Positions 1-8,460 of a stretch of DNA of 64,000 nt are shown piece after piece. The DNA comes from Streptomyces filamentosus. Its GTDB lineage: Bacteria > Actinomycetota > Actinomycetes > Streptomycetales > Streptomycetaceae. Numbering within the stretch: the stretch's first letter is position 1; each line of letters starts with the position of its first letter. Made by a program: the position numbers and the translations under genes. The stretch spans positions 744,001 through 808,000 of the forward strand of contig NZ_BNBE01000001.1 in assembly GCF_014654895.1 (NCBI RefSeq). The letters are read 5' to 3'. The notes beneath the pieces are model-generated. The model did no database searches. It saw only the letters and a program-made list of their open reading frames with translations, and had not been told where the DNA came from.

Positions 1-1
1 C

Positions 2-1531
2 GTCGGGGCCCCGCGGGCGGGGGGCTTCCCCGAGGAGGAGGCGCTCCTGTCGACCCGCTGGGGCGAGACGCGGCTGCCGATCACGGCACCGGTGGTCCTG
101 CTCGCCCTGGAGCGCCTGTCGTACGGTCCGGTGTCGCTGGACAACGTGGTGGCCGGCATCAGCGCGCCGGACGGCCCGGAGAGCCCGGAGCGCGACGCGC
201 TGACGCCGCTGCTGCGGTCGATGGAGAACGTCCTCGTGCGCTCGCTGGCGGCGAAGGACGGCAAGCTGGTGCTGTCGGTGGTGCCGATCTCCCGGTATGC
301 CCGCTTCCGGCCGTCCGTCACGCCCGCCGACGCGGTGCTGCGGCTCTCCCGCTTCGCCGCGCTGCGCACCCACGAGGACGGGCTGTGCGCGGAGTCGCCG
401 CTCTCCGGGCTGCGCGTCGTCCTGCACCAGCCCCGCTCGGCCTGGCTGGTGAGCTGCTTCGCCCGCCCCTCCACCCCGCGGGAGGCGGCGGGCCGGCTGC
501 GCATGCCGGTGGACGACGTGCGGCAGGCGATGTCCTACCTGGAGGCGTCGGGGATGGTCGTCCGGGGCGTGCCCGCGGAGGCGGACGGGCCCGGCCGTTA
601 CTCCTTCGCCGAGGACGAGGACCCGGCGCTGGTCCCGTGGTCGCCGCACGACCTGATGATGCACGCCCGCAGCCGGCAGGGCCGTCACGACGGTCCGGTG
701 GGCGCCACCGGCGGCCTCGCGGACGCGCCGGGGGCGGAGCCGGTGGTCGCCCGGGCGCATCCCGGCCCGGTCCGGGTGCCGCTGCCCGTCCCCGAGCTGG
801 ACCGGGTCCTCGACCGCGACCCTCCCTTCACGGTCGCCCTCGAAGCGCGCCGCTCGGTGCGCGACTACGGCGAACACCCGCTGGACCTCTTCCAGTTGGG
901 CGAGCTGCTGTACCGGTCGGCGCGGGTGCGGTCGATGGGGGAGCCGCGGGCCGAGGACGGCGGGCCGTCGCTCACCAGCCGGCCGTACCCGAGCGTGGGC
1001 GGGGCGTACGCCCTGGAGCTGTACCTCACGGTGAGCAAGTGCGCGGGGCTGCCCCGGGGCACGTACCACTACGACCCGTCCGAACACGCCCTGGTCCTCA
1101 TGGACATGGAGCCGGACAGCGTGGACGAGCTGCTCGCCGAGGCGCGCACGACGGCCGGGCTGACGGCCGAGCCGCACGTGCTGGTCACCATGACGGCGCG
1201 GTTCCGCCGGATGACCCTGAAGTACAGCGGGCTGGCGTACAGCGGGCTGCTGAAGGACGTGGGGGTGCTCCAGCAGACGCTGTACCTGGTGTGCACGGCG
1301 ATGGGGATCGGGCCGTGCGCCCTGGCGATCGGCGACAGCGACCTGTCCGCGCACGCGCTCGGCCTGGACTGGCGCACGGAGTCGGCCGTGGGCGAGTTCG
1401 TGCTGGGCACGCTGCCGGCCGAACCGGGCGCCGACGGGCCCCTGTCGGCAGCCGTGGAGGTGCGGGGGCACGACTGGCACGTCCGCTGTTCCGAGCAACT
1501 CCGGCGCGCCCTCGCCCATACCGCCGAGTGA
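2..1531 (+). CDS. SagB-type peptide dehydrogenase, 5' end missing
   Basis: The frame is open from the left edge, so the true start lies outside the window; about 509 residues are visible. The C-terminal half is an FMN nitroreductase fold of the SagB/ThcOx kind, with the family segment SRPYPSVGGAYALELYL near the middle and a late GIGPCALAIGDSD stretch. The N-terminal half looks like winged-helix docking domains. Family members oxidise azolines to azoles in linear azol(in)e-containing peptides and thiopeptides. No precursor peptide or cyclodehydratase is visible, so they would have to lie to the left. Assignment to a peptide-modifying cluster is inference from the family; a stand-alone nitroreductase-like oxidase is the alternative. 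Confidence 0.82.
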   Translation, partial: VGAPRAGGFPEEEALLSTRWGETRLPITAPVVLLALERLSYGPVSLDNVVAGISAPDGPESPERDALTPLLRSMENVLVRSLAAKDGKLVLSVVPISRYARFRPSVTPADAVLRLSRFAALRTHEDGLCAESPLSGLRVVLHQPRSAWLVSCFARPSTPREAAGRLRMPVDDVRQAMSYLEASGMVVRGVPAEADGPGRYSFAEDEDPALVPWSPHDLMMHARSRQGRHDGPVGATGGLADAPGAEPVVARAHPGPVRVPLPVPELDRVLDRDPPFTVALEARRSVRDYGEHPLDLFQLGELLYRSARVRSMGEPRAEDGGPSLTSRPYPSVGGAYALELYLTVSKCAGLPRGTYHYDPSEHALVLMDMEPDSVDELLAEARTTAGLTAEPHVLVTMTARFRRMTLKYSGLAYSGLLKDVGVLQQTLYLVCTAMGIGPCALAIGDSDLSAHALGLDWRTESAVGEFVLGTLPAEPGADGPLSAAVEVRGHDWHVRCSEQLRRALAHTAE

Positions 1532-1622
1532 CGGACGGCTGAAGACCGCCCGCTTCCGGCCACCTGGGGCCCGGTAGTACATATGCTGCGCCTACCGAGC
1601 AACTTCAGGTGAGGAGCCCCCC

Positions 1623-2855
1623 ATGCGTCGCACCACGACGTCCTCCCGTGACACTCCACTCGAAGAAGGGCTGGCTCCCCGCGCCGACATGGCACCCCGG
1701 GTCGCCGTCGCCATCACGACCGTGGTCATCTGCGGCTTCTTCGCGGTCGCCGTCACGTACGTGCTCCAGGCCGGGTACACCCCCCTGAGCCTGGCGTTCT
1801 GCTTCGTCCTGCTGCTGCTCCTCCTCGGGCTGCAACTGTGCCATTCCTTCCCGTCGTTCGTGCCGAACGCCGTGACCCGGCACCACCACTGGACGCTCGC
1901 CGCGCAGACCCTGCTGACCTACGCCCCGTTCACCGTCTACGGCGCCGCGTGGCTGGGCATGCCCGGCTTCCTCGCCGCCTCCTCGCTGCTCGTGCTGCGC
2001 ACGGCGCTGGGCTGGCTCGCTTTCGGCACCGTCCTGGTGACCACCGGCCTGGTCCAGTTCGCGGTCGGCTACGGGATGGGGGAGCTGGCGTACAACTGCG
2101 TCTCCACGGTCCTGACCGGTCTCGTCGTCTACGGTCTGAGCCGGCTCGCCGACCTGATCCGCGAGGTGCAGACCGCGCGGGAGGAACTGGCCCACCTGGC
2201 CATCACGCAGGAACGTTTGCGCTTCGCCCGCGACCTGCACGACCTGCTCGGCTACAGCCTCTCGACCATCACCCTGAAGTGCGAGCTGACCTCCCGGCTG
2301 GTCCGGCTGGACCCCGAGCGGGCCGAGACCGAGATCACCGAGATCCTCCAGACGGCCCGTCAGGCGCTGGCCGACGTGAGGGCCGTGGCCAGCAGCTATC
2401 TGCACATGAGCCTGCGCCGCGAGATCGGCTCCGCCGAGTCCCTCCTGGAGACCATCGGCATCCGGACCGAGATACGCGTCGACGTCGAGCTGTCCGCGGG
2501 GCAGGTCGACACGGTCCTGGCGACGGTGCTCCGCGAGGGCATCACCAACGTGCTCCAGCACAGCAAGGCCCAGCACTGCGTGATCGAGGCGACCGGGACC
2601 GGCACGCACGTGCGGATCTCCGTCGCCAACGACGGCGTGGGGGCGGAGCGTTCCACCCTCCACGCCGTCGACCGCCGGGGCGGCGGCAGCGGCCTGATGA
2701 ACCTGATCACGCGGGTGGAGGCACTGGACGGCCGGCTCACCGCGGGCGTACGGGAGGACGGCTGGTACCAGCTCGCCGCGGAGGTCCCGCTGCCGCCCGG
2801 CGACTGCCCGCCCCCGGCCTCCGCGCCCGACGCCGCCGTCCTCCCCGGGGCCTGA
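1623..2855 (+). CDS. Membrane sensor histidine kinase, NarL/DesK type
   Basis: 410 residues. Residues about 27-175 hold four to five hydrophobic segments, so the sensor is an integral membrane domain. The dimerisation box of HisKA_3 type follows, with the phospho-acceptor His206 in RDLHDLLG, then an HATPase_c domain with the N box (EGITNVLQHS) and G box (GGGSGLMNL). GAGGAG lies a few bases before the ATG. It starts 91 bp after the dehydrogenase gene and is convergent, with a 9-bp gap, to a LuxR-type response regulator that is its likely partner. The stimulus is unknown. Kinases of this class usually sit in one operon with their regulator, so the convergent layout is unusual. Confidence 0.9.
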   Translation: MRRTTTSSRDTPLEEGLAPRADMAPRVAVAITTVVICGFFAVAVTYVLQAGYTPLSLAFCFVLLLLLLGLQLCHSFPSFVPNAVTRHHHWTLAAQTLLTYAPFTVYGAAWLGMPGFLAASSLLVLRTALGWLAFGTVLVTTGLVQFAVGYGMGELAYNCVSTVLTGLVVYGLSRLADLIREVQTAREELAHLAITQERLRFARDLHDLLGYSLSTITLKCELTSRLVRLDPERAETEITEILQTARQALADVRAVASSYLHMSLRREIGSAESLLETIGIRTEIRVDVELSAGQVDTVLATVLREGITNVLQHSKAQHCVIEATGTGTHVRISVANDGVGAERSTLHAVDRRGGGSGLMNLITRVEALDGRLTAGVREDGWYQLAAEVPLPPGDCPPPASAPDAAVLPGA

Positions 2856-2864
2856 CCCGGCGGC

Positions 2865-3470
2865 TCAGAGCCAGCCGAGGTCCCGGGCGATGCGGACCGC
2901 GTCCATGCGGTTGCGGGCGTTGAGCTTGGTGACGCTGGTGGTCAGGTAGTTCCGCACGGTCCCGGCCGACAGGAAGAGCCGGCGCGCGATCTCCGGCACC
3001 TCCTCGCCCTCCGAGGCCAGCCGCAGCACCTCGGTCTCGCGGGCGCTCAGCGGGTTGTCGCCCGCCTGAAGGGTGGCGACGGCCAGCTGGGGGTCGATGA
3101 CCTGCTGCCCGGCCCGCACGGCCCGGATGGCCGCCGCCAGTTGGTCGGGGTCGGCGTCCTTGAGCAGGAACCCCGACGCGTGGGCCTGGAGGGCCCTCAT
3201 GAGATTGCCGGGCCGCCCCAGACTCGTCAGGATCACGGTCCGGCACTCGGGAAGCCGCTCGTGCAGCAGGGCGGCGGCCCTGATGCCGTCCATCCCCGGC
3301 AGGTCGATGTCGAGCACCGCGACGTCGGGCCGCACCTCCAGTGCCACGGGCACCACTTGGTCCCCGGTGGCCACTTCGGCCACCACCTCCAGGTCCGCCT
3401 CCAGCTCCAGCAGGGCCACCAAGGCTCTGCGCAGCATCAGCATGTCCTCGGCAATCAGGATTCTGACCAT
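2865..3470 (-). CDS. NarL/LuxR-family response regulator
   Basis: 201 residues from the ATG at 3470, which has a GGGGGG run as ribosome site; an in-frame GTG upstream at 3506 is less likely. The receiver domain has acidic residues E8/D9 and the phospho-acceptor Asp54 in VLDIDLPGMDG. A LuxR/GerE helix-turn-helix occupies about residues 140-201 (LSARETEVLRLASEG, then NYLTTSVTKLNARNR). It would bind DNA as a phosphorylated dimer. It faces the histidine kinase gene tail to tail, which makes the two a likely cognate pair. Targets are not evident; the adjacent dehydrogenase cluster or the regulator's own promoter are the natural guesses. Confidence 0.92.
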   Translation of the reverse strand: MVRILIAEDMLMLRRALVALLELEADLEVVAEVATGDQVVPVALEVRPDVAVLDIDLPGMDGIRAAALLHERLPECRTVILTSLGRPGNLMRALQAHASGFLLKDADPDQLAAAIRAVRAGQQVIDPQLAVATLQAGDNPLSARETEVLRLASEGEEVPEIARRLFLSAGTVRNYLTTSVTKLNARNRMDAVRIARDLGWL

Positions 3471-3727
3471 CGTCCCCCCACGGCGCCACATACACGGGCG
3501 ACCCATTCGGTTTCGGCCGATCTTAGCCGCGCGGGAAAAATTTCACTCAAGATCGTGCAGACCCGTGCGGAATGCTGTCTCGTTTGCGCCACGGCCCTCG
3601 CGCCCGGTGGCCGGGCGGAGACTCCCGGACGGGCCGGAGGCCGCGAACGGTCCGGTCGGCACGGTTCAGTGGACGAGCGGGCCGCGCCCGCCCGCAACGC
3701 CCTCCGGACGACCGCGCGTTCAGTGGG

Positions 3728-3740
3728 GGTTCACTGAACC
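3728..3740. promoter_or_regulatory. Inverted repeat upstream of mannanase
   Basis: GGTTCA-C-TGAACC is a perfect inverted repeat with a one-base centre. Its TGAACC half matches the half-site found beside the binding-protein and beta-mannosidase genes (9849, 9963) and at 13671. It may be a variant operator for one of the two LacI proteins. Confidence 0.4.
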
Positions 3741-3872
3741 GACCTCGCCATCCCGCACCACCGCACACAAAACGCACTTCGCGCTTGACATGGATCCGGC
3801 CACGGATGCCTCATGGGGAACACCCCCGGACGCACCGGCCGACGCCTTGGACGACGGCTCGATCGACGCTCT

Positions 3873-3884
3873 GACAACGTTGTC
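3873..3884. promoter_or_regulatory. Putative LacI-family operator (class A)
   Basis: GACAACGTTGTC is a perfect 12-bp palindrome with a central CG, the usual LacI-family operator architecture. It lies 56 bp before the mannanase start. The identical sequence precedes the ROK kinase gene (16015-16026) and recurs inside the beta-mannosidase gene (11231-11242). Recurrence of an exact 12-mer within one catabolic cluster supports a functional site; which regulator binds it is unknown. Confidence 0.72.
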
Positions 3885-3940
3885 CACCCGTCGGAGCGTC
3901 CCGCGGACGGGCCCCTTCCCCTACCTCCCCGAGGAGAGGC

Positions 3941-5296
3941 ATGACCGACTCAGCGCGCAGGACGTGGCTCACGGCCACCGGCAGCGCCCTCGCCGCCGTC
4001 GCCGGACTGCTGCTGCCCGTCTTCGGCACCGGCGGCACCGCCCAGGCCACCACCGGAGCCGCCCCGGCCACCACCGGAACCACCACCGGAGCCGCCTTGG
4101 CCACCACCGGAACCACCACCGGCGGCCTCCACGTCCGCGACGGCCGCCTGTACGAGGCGAACGGCAGCGAGTTCGTGATGCGCGGGGTGAACCACGCGCA
4201 CGCCTGGTACCCCGGCGAGACCGGCGCCCTCGCCGACATCGCCGCCAAGGGCGCCAACACCGTCCGCGTCGTCCTCTCCAGCGGCGACCGCTGGACGGGG
4301 ACGACCGCCTCCGAGGTGGCGTCGGTCATCGACGACTGCAAGGCGAACGAGGTCATCTGCGTCCTGGAGGTGCACGACACCACCGGATACGGCGAGGACG
4401 CCGCCGCCACCACCCTCGACCGGGCCGCCGACTACTGGATCGGCGTCAGGAGCGCCCTCCGCGGCCAGGAGGACCACGTCCTCGTCAACATCGGCAACGA
4501 GCCCTTCGGGAACAACGGCTACACCGCCTGGACCGGCGCGACGAAGAACGCCGTCGTGAAGCTCCGGAACGCCGGCATCGAGAACGCGCTCATGGTCGAC
4601 GCCCCCAACTGGGGTCAGGACTGGTCGCACACCATGCGCGACAACGCCGCCTCGGTGTTCGCCTCCGACCCGCGCCGCAACACGATCTTCTCGATCCACA
4701 TGTACGGCGTGTACGACACGGCCGCCGAGGTCCAGGGCTACCTGAACCACTTCGTGAGCAACGGACTGCCCATCGTGGTCGGCGAGTTCGGCGACAACCA
4801 CAGCGACGGGAACCCCGACGAGAACGCCATCATGGCCACCGCCCGCTCGTTGCGCGTCGGTTACCTCGGCTGGTCCTGGAGCGGCAACGGCGGCGGCGTC
4901 GAGTACCTCGACCTGGTCACCGGCTTCGACCCGAACGCCCTGACCGCCTGGGGCGACCGCCTCTTCAACGGCGCCGACGGCATCGTCGCCACCTCGAAGC
5001 GCGCCACGGTCTACGGAGGCGGCGGGGGCGAGACCGGCGGCACCGCCCCCAACGGCTACCCGTACTGCCTGAACGGCGGCTCCTCCGACCCCGACGGCGA
5101 CGGCTGGGGCTGGGAGGCGGGCCGCTCCTGCGTGGTCCGGGGCAGCGCCGCCGACACCGGCGGCACCACCGGAGGCACCGCCCCCAACGGCTACCCCTAC
5201 TGCCTGAACGGCGGCTCCTCCGACCCCGACGGCGACGGCTGGGGCTGGGAGGCGGGCCGCTCCTGCGTCGTGCGCGGCAGCGCCGCCGACCACTGA
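3941..5296 (+). CDS. Secreted beta-1,4-mannanase, GH5 with two CBM10-like modules
   Basis: 451 residues. A twin-arginine-like start (ARRTWL) and hydrophobic core to about residue 36 form the signal peptide. A Thr/Gly/Ala linker follows, made of an 11-residue repeat (33-bp units at 4048 and 4081). The GH5 catalytic domain spans about residues 60-350, with acid/base Glu187 in NIGNEPFG and nucleophile Glu282 in VVGEFGD. Two nearly identical modules at about residues 367-405 and 412-450, with PNGYPYCLNGG and DGDGWGWE, resemble family 10 carbohydrate-binding modules. The enzyme should cleave mannan outside the cell for the importer downstream. A class A operator sits in its promoter. It resembles S. 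lividans mannanase; action on another beta-mannan is possible. Confidence 0.92.
   Translation: MTDSARRTWLTATGSALAAVAGLLLPVFGTGGTAQATTGAAPATTGTTTGAALATTGTTTGGLHVRDGRLYEANGSEFVMRGVNHAHAWYPGETGALADIAAKGANTVRVVLSSGDRWTGTTASEVASVIDDCKANEVICVLEVHDTTGYGEDAAATTLDRAADYWIGVRSALRGQEDHVLVNIGNEPFGNNGYTAWTGATKNAVVKLRNAGIENALMVDAPNWGQDWSHTMRDNAASVFASDPRRNTIFSIHMYGVYDTAAEVQGYLNHFVSNGLPIVVGEFGDNHSDGNPDENAIMATARSLRVGYLGWSWSGNGGGVEYLDLVTGFDPNALTAWGDRLFNGADGIVATSKRATVYGGGGGETGGTAPNGYPYCLNGGSSDPDGDGWGWEAGRSCVVRGSAADTGGTTGGTAPNGYPYCLNGGSSDPDGDGWGWEAGRSCVVRGSAADH
4048..4113 (+). repeat. 33-bp tandem repeat coding Thr/Gly/Ala linker
   Basis: Two 33-bp units (4048-4080 and 4081-4113) differ only at the CCC/TTG region and encode an 11-residue linker unit. 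A partial third unit begins at 4114. The units join the signal peptide to the mannanase catalytic domain. Confidence 0.8.
5041..5290 (+). repeat. Tandem duplication of CBM10-like module
   Basis: Two units of about 115 bp, 5041-5155 and 5176-5290, are offset by exactly 135 bp. They encode identical protein modules and differ only at a few synonymous positions. This points to recent duplication or ongoing gene conversion. Confidence 0.9.
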
Positions 5297-5306
5297 GCCC
5301 CCGGGT

Positions 5307-5372
5307 GCCCTCCCGTCCCCCGCGGCGGGAGGGCGCCCCGCGTCCCGCCCCCGGCGACCCGCCGCCGGGGGC
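5307..5372 (+). terminator. Two tandem hairpins after mannanase
   Basis: GCCCTCCCG (5307-5315) pairs with 5326-5334, and GCCCCCGGC (5347-5355) pairs with 5364-5372. Both follow the mannanase stop closely and precede the LacI gene, so they probably separate the two transcripts. There is no U-tract, as is usual in Streptomyces. Confidence 0.6.
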
Positions 5373-5420
5373 GCGCCCTGGCGGTAGGGTCGGGGGGTCG
5401 AGGTTCAGGATGGAGCTGGG

Positions 5421-6458
5421 GTGGCAGTGAAACGGCCGACGATGGCGGACATCGCACGTCGGGCGGGTGTGTCCAAGGTGGCCGTCTCGTACGCGCTCAA
5501 CGACCAGCCCGGCGTCTCGGAGGCCACCCGCGCCTCGATCAAGAGCATCGCCCAGGAGCTGGGCTGGCGCCCGAACAGCGCCGCCCGCGCCCTGACCGGC
5601 GGCCGGGCGCAGGCGGTCGGGCTGATCGTGCGGCGCCCGGCGCGGACCCTCGGGGTCGAGCCCTTCTTCATGGAGTTCATCAGCGGCGTGGAGGCGGTGC
5701 TCGCCGAGCACGCGTACGCGCTGATGCTCCAGATGGTGGCGGACCAGGCGCAGGAGATCGAGGTGTGCCGGCGCTGGTGGGGCGAGCGGCGGGTCGACGG
5801 CGTCTTCCTCATGGACCTCCAGACCGAGGACGCCCGGGTCGGGGCCGTACGGGACATCGCCATGCCCGCCGTGGCGATCGGCCCGCCGGAGGTGGCGGGC
5901 GGACTGCCGGCCGTCTGGTCCGACGACGGCGAGAGCGTCCACGAGATCGTCCGCTACCTGGCGGCGCTGGGGCACCGGCGGATCGCCCGGATCGCCGGCC
6001 CCGCCGAGCTCGCGCACACGGCGGTCCGCGACGCCGCCCTCGCCGAGGCGTGCCGGGAGGCCGGGATCCCCGCGGCGACGGTCGTGCACACCGACTACAC
6101 CGGGGACGAGGGCGCCCGGGCCGCGCGGGCCCTGCTGATCGCGCCCGTCCGGCCGACGGCGCTCGTCTTCGACAACGACATCATGGCGGTGGCCGCGCTG
6201 TCGGTGGCGCAGGAGCTGGGCCTGTCGATCCCGGCGGACCTGTCGGTCGTCGCCTGGGACGAGTCGCCGCTGACGCAGGTGGTGCGCCCGACGCTGTCGG
6301 CCGTCACCCGCGACATCCCGGCGTACGGCGCCCGCTCCGCGACCGCGCTGCTCTCCCTGATCCGCGGCGAGGACGTCGCCAGCGTGCGCGACGGCTACGC
6401 GCACTTCGTGCCCCGCGGCAGCACCGCTCCCCCACCGCCGGAGCCGGGCCCGCGCTGA
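5421..6458 (+). CDS. LacI-family transcriptional regulator 1
   Basis: 345 residues from GTG; an in-frame GTG six bases on is an alternative. The N-terminal LacI helix-turn-helix is clear (TMADIARRAGVSKVAVSYALN), with the hinge near residue 55. It is followed by a periplasmic-binding-protein-like effector domain ending with SVVAWDESPLTQVVRP. It sits between the mannanase gene and the convergent importer genes and is a close paralogue of the second LacI protein at 12448. The shared segments include EPFFMEFISG versus EPFYMEFISG, and both have FDNDIMAVA-type motifs. It probably represses mannan genes and is released by an imported manno-oligosaccharide or mannose derivative; that role is inferred from context. 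Confidence 0.93.
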   Translation: MAVKRPTMADIARRAGVSKVAVSYALNDQPGVSEATRASIKSIAQELGWRPNSAARALTGGRAQAVGLIVRRPARTLGVEPFFMEFISGVEAVLAEHAYALMLQMVADQAQEIEVCRRWWGERRVDGVFLMDLQTEDARVGAVRDIAMPAVAIGPPEVAGGLPAVWSDDGESVHEIVRYLAALGHRRIARIAGPAELAHTAVRDAALAEACREAGIPAATVVHTDYTGDEGARAARALLIAPVRPTALVFDNDIMAVAALSVAQELGLSIPADLSVVAWDESPLTQVVRPTLSAVTRDIPAYGARSATALLSLIRGEDVASVRDGYAHFVPRGSTAPPPPEPGPR

Positions 6459-6477
6459 TCGCGCCCGGCCCGGCTCC
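6440..6477. terminator. Bidirectional terminator between LacI 1 and permease 2
   Basis: GGAGCCGGGCC-CGCG (6440-6454) pairs with 6460-6477, with a three-base bulge. The hairpin contains the LacI stop codon and lies 17 bp beyond the permease stop, so it can serve both convergent transcripts. Confidence 0.6.
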
Positions 6478-6494
6478 GCCTCGTACCGCCTCCC

Positions 6495-7370
6495 CTACTT
6501 GGTGGCCCCCTGGGCGAAGCCGTTGTAGATCCACCGCTGGAGGAGCAGGAAGACGATCAGCGTCGGGATGATGACGAGGATCGCGCCGGCGGAGATGGCC
6601 TCCCAGTGCGCCCCGAAGGGGCCCTTGAAGCGGAAGAGGGCGGTGGAGACCGTCCCCAGGTCCTCGGAGTGCAGGTAGAGGAAGGGGATGTAGAAGTCGT
6701 TGTAGGTCGTGATGCCCTTGATGATGACGACGGTCGCGATCGCGGGCTTGAGCAGCGGGAAGATGATCTTCCGGTAGATCGTGAAGGCGTTGGCGCCGTC
6801 GAGCCGGGCGGCCTCGTCGAGCGAGACGGGGATGCCCCGGATGAACTGCAGGAAGATGTAGACCGAGACGATGTCGGTGCCCATGTAGAGCAGGATCGGC
6901 GCCCAGCGGGTGTCGACCAGGCCCATGCCGTTGATCACCTGGAAGGTGGCGACCTGGGTGGTGACGCCGGGCACCAGGGTGGCGATCAGGAAGCCGGCCA
7001 TGACGGGCTTCTTGCCCCGGAAGTCGAAGCGGTCCACCGCGTAGGCGGTCATCGAGCCGATGACCACCGTGCCGCCGATCGAGAAGACGAGGATGAAGGC
7101 GGTGTTCCCGAACGCCGTCAGCATCTTGCCGTCGTGGAAGGCGGTGACGTAGTTGTCGAGGTTGAACCAGTTCCCGGGCAGGGAGAGCGCGCTGCCGTCC
7201 GCCGCCTCCTCGGAGGTCTTGAGCGAGGTCAGGAAGACGACGGCCAGCGGGATCAGGACGACCGCGGACGCCACCAGGAGCGACAGGTAGGTCAGCGCGC
7301 CGCCCACGGGAAGCCGGCGGCGGGGCCTTCGGGGCCCCTTCACGGCGGCGGTCAGGTCGGGGGAGGTCAT
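6495..7370 (-). CDS. ABC sugar permease, MalG type
   Basis: 291 residues. The start is the ATG at 7370, which overlaps the previous permease stop in ATGA, so translation is coupled. Six membrane segments are visible. The inner-membrane-component EAA loop reads EAARLDGANAFTIYRKIIFP, the site that docks the ATPase. It pairs with the MalF-type permease and binding lipoprotein upstream to import a mannan-derived oligosaccharide. No ATP-binding subunit is encoded nearby. Streptomyces sugar importers commonly share the MsiK ATPase, which is the likely solution here. The exact substrate is inferred from the flanking mannanase and mannosidase. Confidence 0.93.
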   Translation of the reverse strand: MTSPDLTAAVKGPRRPRRRLPVGGALTYLSLLVASAVVLIPLAVVFLTSLKTSEEAADGSALSLPGNWFNLDNYVTAFHDGKMLTAFGNTAFILVFSIGGTVVIGSMTAYAVDRFDFRGKKPVMAGFLIATLVPGVTTQVATFQVINGMGLVDTRWAPILLYMGTDIVSVYIFLQFIRGIPVSLDEAARLDGANAFTIYRKIIFPLLKPAIATVVIIKGITTYNDFYIPFLYLHSEDLGTVSTALFRFKGPFGAHWEAISAGAILVIIPTLIVFLLLQRWIYNGFAQGATK

Positions 7371-8380
7371 ACGAGGTCCACCTTGTCGTCGGGCACGAGC
7401 CGGCGCTGGATCCAGGTGACCAGCAGGATGATCAGGAGCAGCACCACGGCCGCGGCCGAGGCCAGGCCGGTCTTGTTGAACTGGAAGGCGAGCTTGACCG
7501 TCTGGATGACGAAGGTCTGGGTGCCGGTGGCGCCGCCGGTCATGATGTAGGGGATCTCGAAGACCGAGAGCGAGCCGGAGATCGCGAGGATCGCGCTCAG
7601 GCTGATCACGGGCTTGATGCTCGGGGCGATGATGTGGCGGAACTGCTTCCACTTGCCGGCCCCGTCCAGCTCCGCCGCCTCGTAGAGCTCGCCGGGAATG
7701 GACTGGACGGCGCCGAGGAAGAGGACGAAGTTCAGTCCGGTGAAGCGCCACACCGAGACGCCCGCGAGGGAGGCGTTCGCGGAGGCCGGGTCGCCGAGCC
7801 AGGCGTGGTCGGTGGTCACGCCGAGCCAGGTCAGGACCGAGTCGAGGGTGCCGCCGTCCTGGAAGAAGTACAGGAAGACGAAGCCGATGGCGACGCCGTT
7901 GATGAGGTAGGGGAAGAAGAGGATCCCCTTGAAGAGGTTCCGGAAGCGCAGGTCGAAGCTGAGGATCACCGCGAAGTACAGCGCGACGGCGATCTGCACC
8001 ACGGACGCCGCGAGGTAGTAGCCGCTGACGAGGAAGACGCGGAAGAGCTCGGGGCGGGTGAAGATCCGGACGTAGTTGTCGAAGCCGACGTTCTCCCGGT
8101 CCGGGCTCACCCCGTCCCAGTCGGTGAAGCCGTACGAGATCATGCTCGCGACGGGGACGTAGGTGAACGTGATCAGCAGGGCGAGCGGAGCCGCCAGGAA
8201 GAGCCAGGGCGTGATCCGCCGGAGCGGCGCGTCGCGCCAGGATCTCGTGCGGCCCGCGGCGGGGCTCCGGCGGCCCGCCCGGCCCCGTCGGCGGCCCGCC
8301 GCGCCGGCCTCGGCTGTGTCCGTGCCGGATCGCCCTGTCACGGCGGCGCCCCCGGGTGCGGTGTCGGTGGTCTGGTTCAT
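7367..8380 (-). CDS. ABC sugar permease, MalF type
   Basis: 337 residues from ATG. A long Ala/Gly/Arg-rich cytoplasmic N-terminus of about 60 residues precedes six membrane segments. The EAA loop is ELYEAAELDGAGKWKQFRHI near residues 225-245. It lies 80 bp after the binding-protein gene and overlaps the MalG-type gene by four bases, so the three form one operon read leftward. Its role is the first half of the membrane channel for the oligosaccharide importer. The long N-terminal tail is ordinary for actinobacterial members of this family. Confidence 0.93.
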   Translation of the reverse strand: MNQTTDTAPGGAAVTGRSGTDTAEAGAAGRRRGRAGRRSPAAGRTRSWRDAPLRRITPWLFLAAPLALLITFTYVPVASMISYGFTDWDGVSPDRENVGFDNYVRIFTRPELFRVFLVSGYYLAASVVQIAVALYFAVILSFDLRFRNLFKGILFFPYLINGVAIGFVFLYFFQDGGTLDSVLTWLGVTTDHAWLGDPASANASLAGVSVWRFTGLNFVLFLGAVQSIPGELYEAAELDGAGKWKQFRHIIAPSIKPVISLSAILAISGSLSVFEIPYIMTGGATGTQTFVIQTVKLAFQFNKTGLASAAAVVLLLIILLVTWIQRRLVPDDKVDLV

Positions 8381-8460
8381 GTCGGCCTTTCGTGTCCGCG
8401 ACTGCGGAAGGTCCAGGGGCCCCGGCCGGTGTCGTGCGGCCGGGGCCCGCTCCGCCGGTA

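Larger units (their letters stand above)
3471..3940. other. Divergent promoter region, response regulator / mannanase
   Basis: No gene is credible in these 470 bases. A TTGACA hexamer at 3785-3790 is a candidate -35 box for the mannanase, without a convincing -10. A perfect 12-bp palindrome lies at 3873-3884 and a 13-bp inverted repeat GGTTCACTGAACC at 3728-3740. Two related GTTCAGTGG strings occur at about 3663 and 3718. Together these suggest regulated transcription of the mannanase, probably by LacI-family proteins encoded downstream. Confidence 0.6.
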
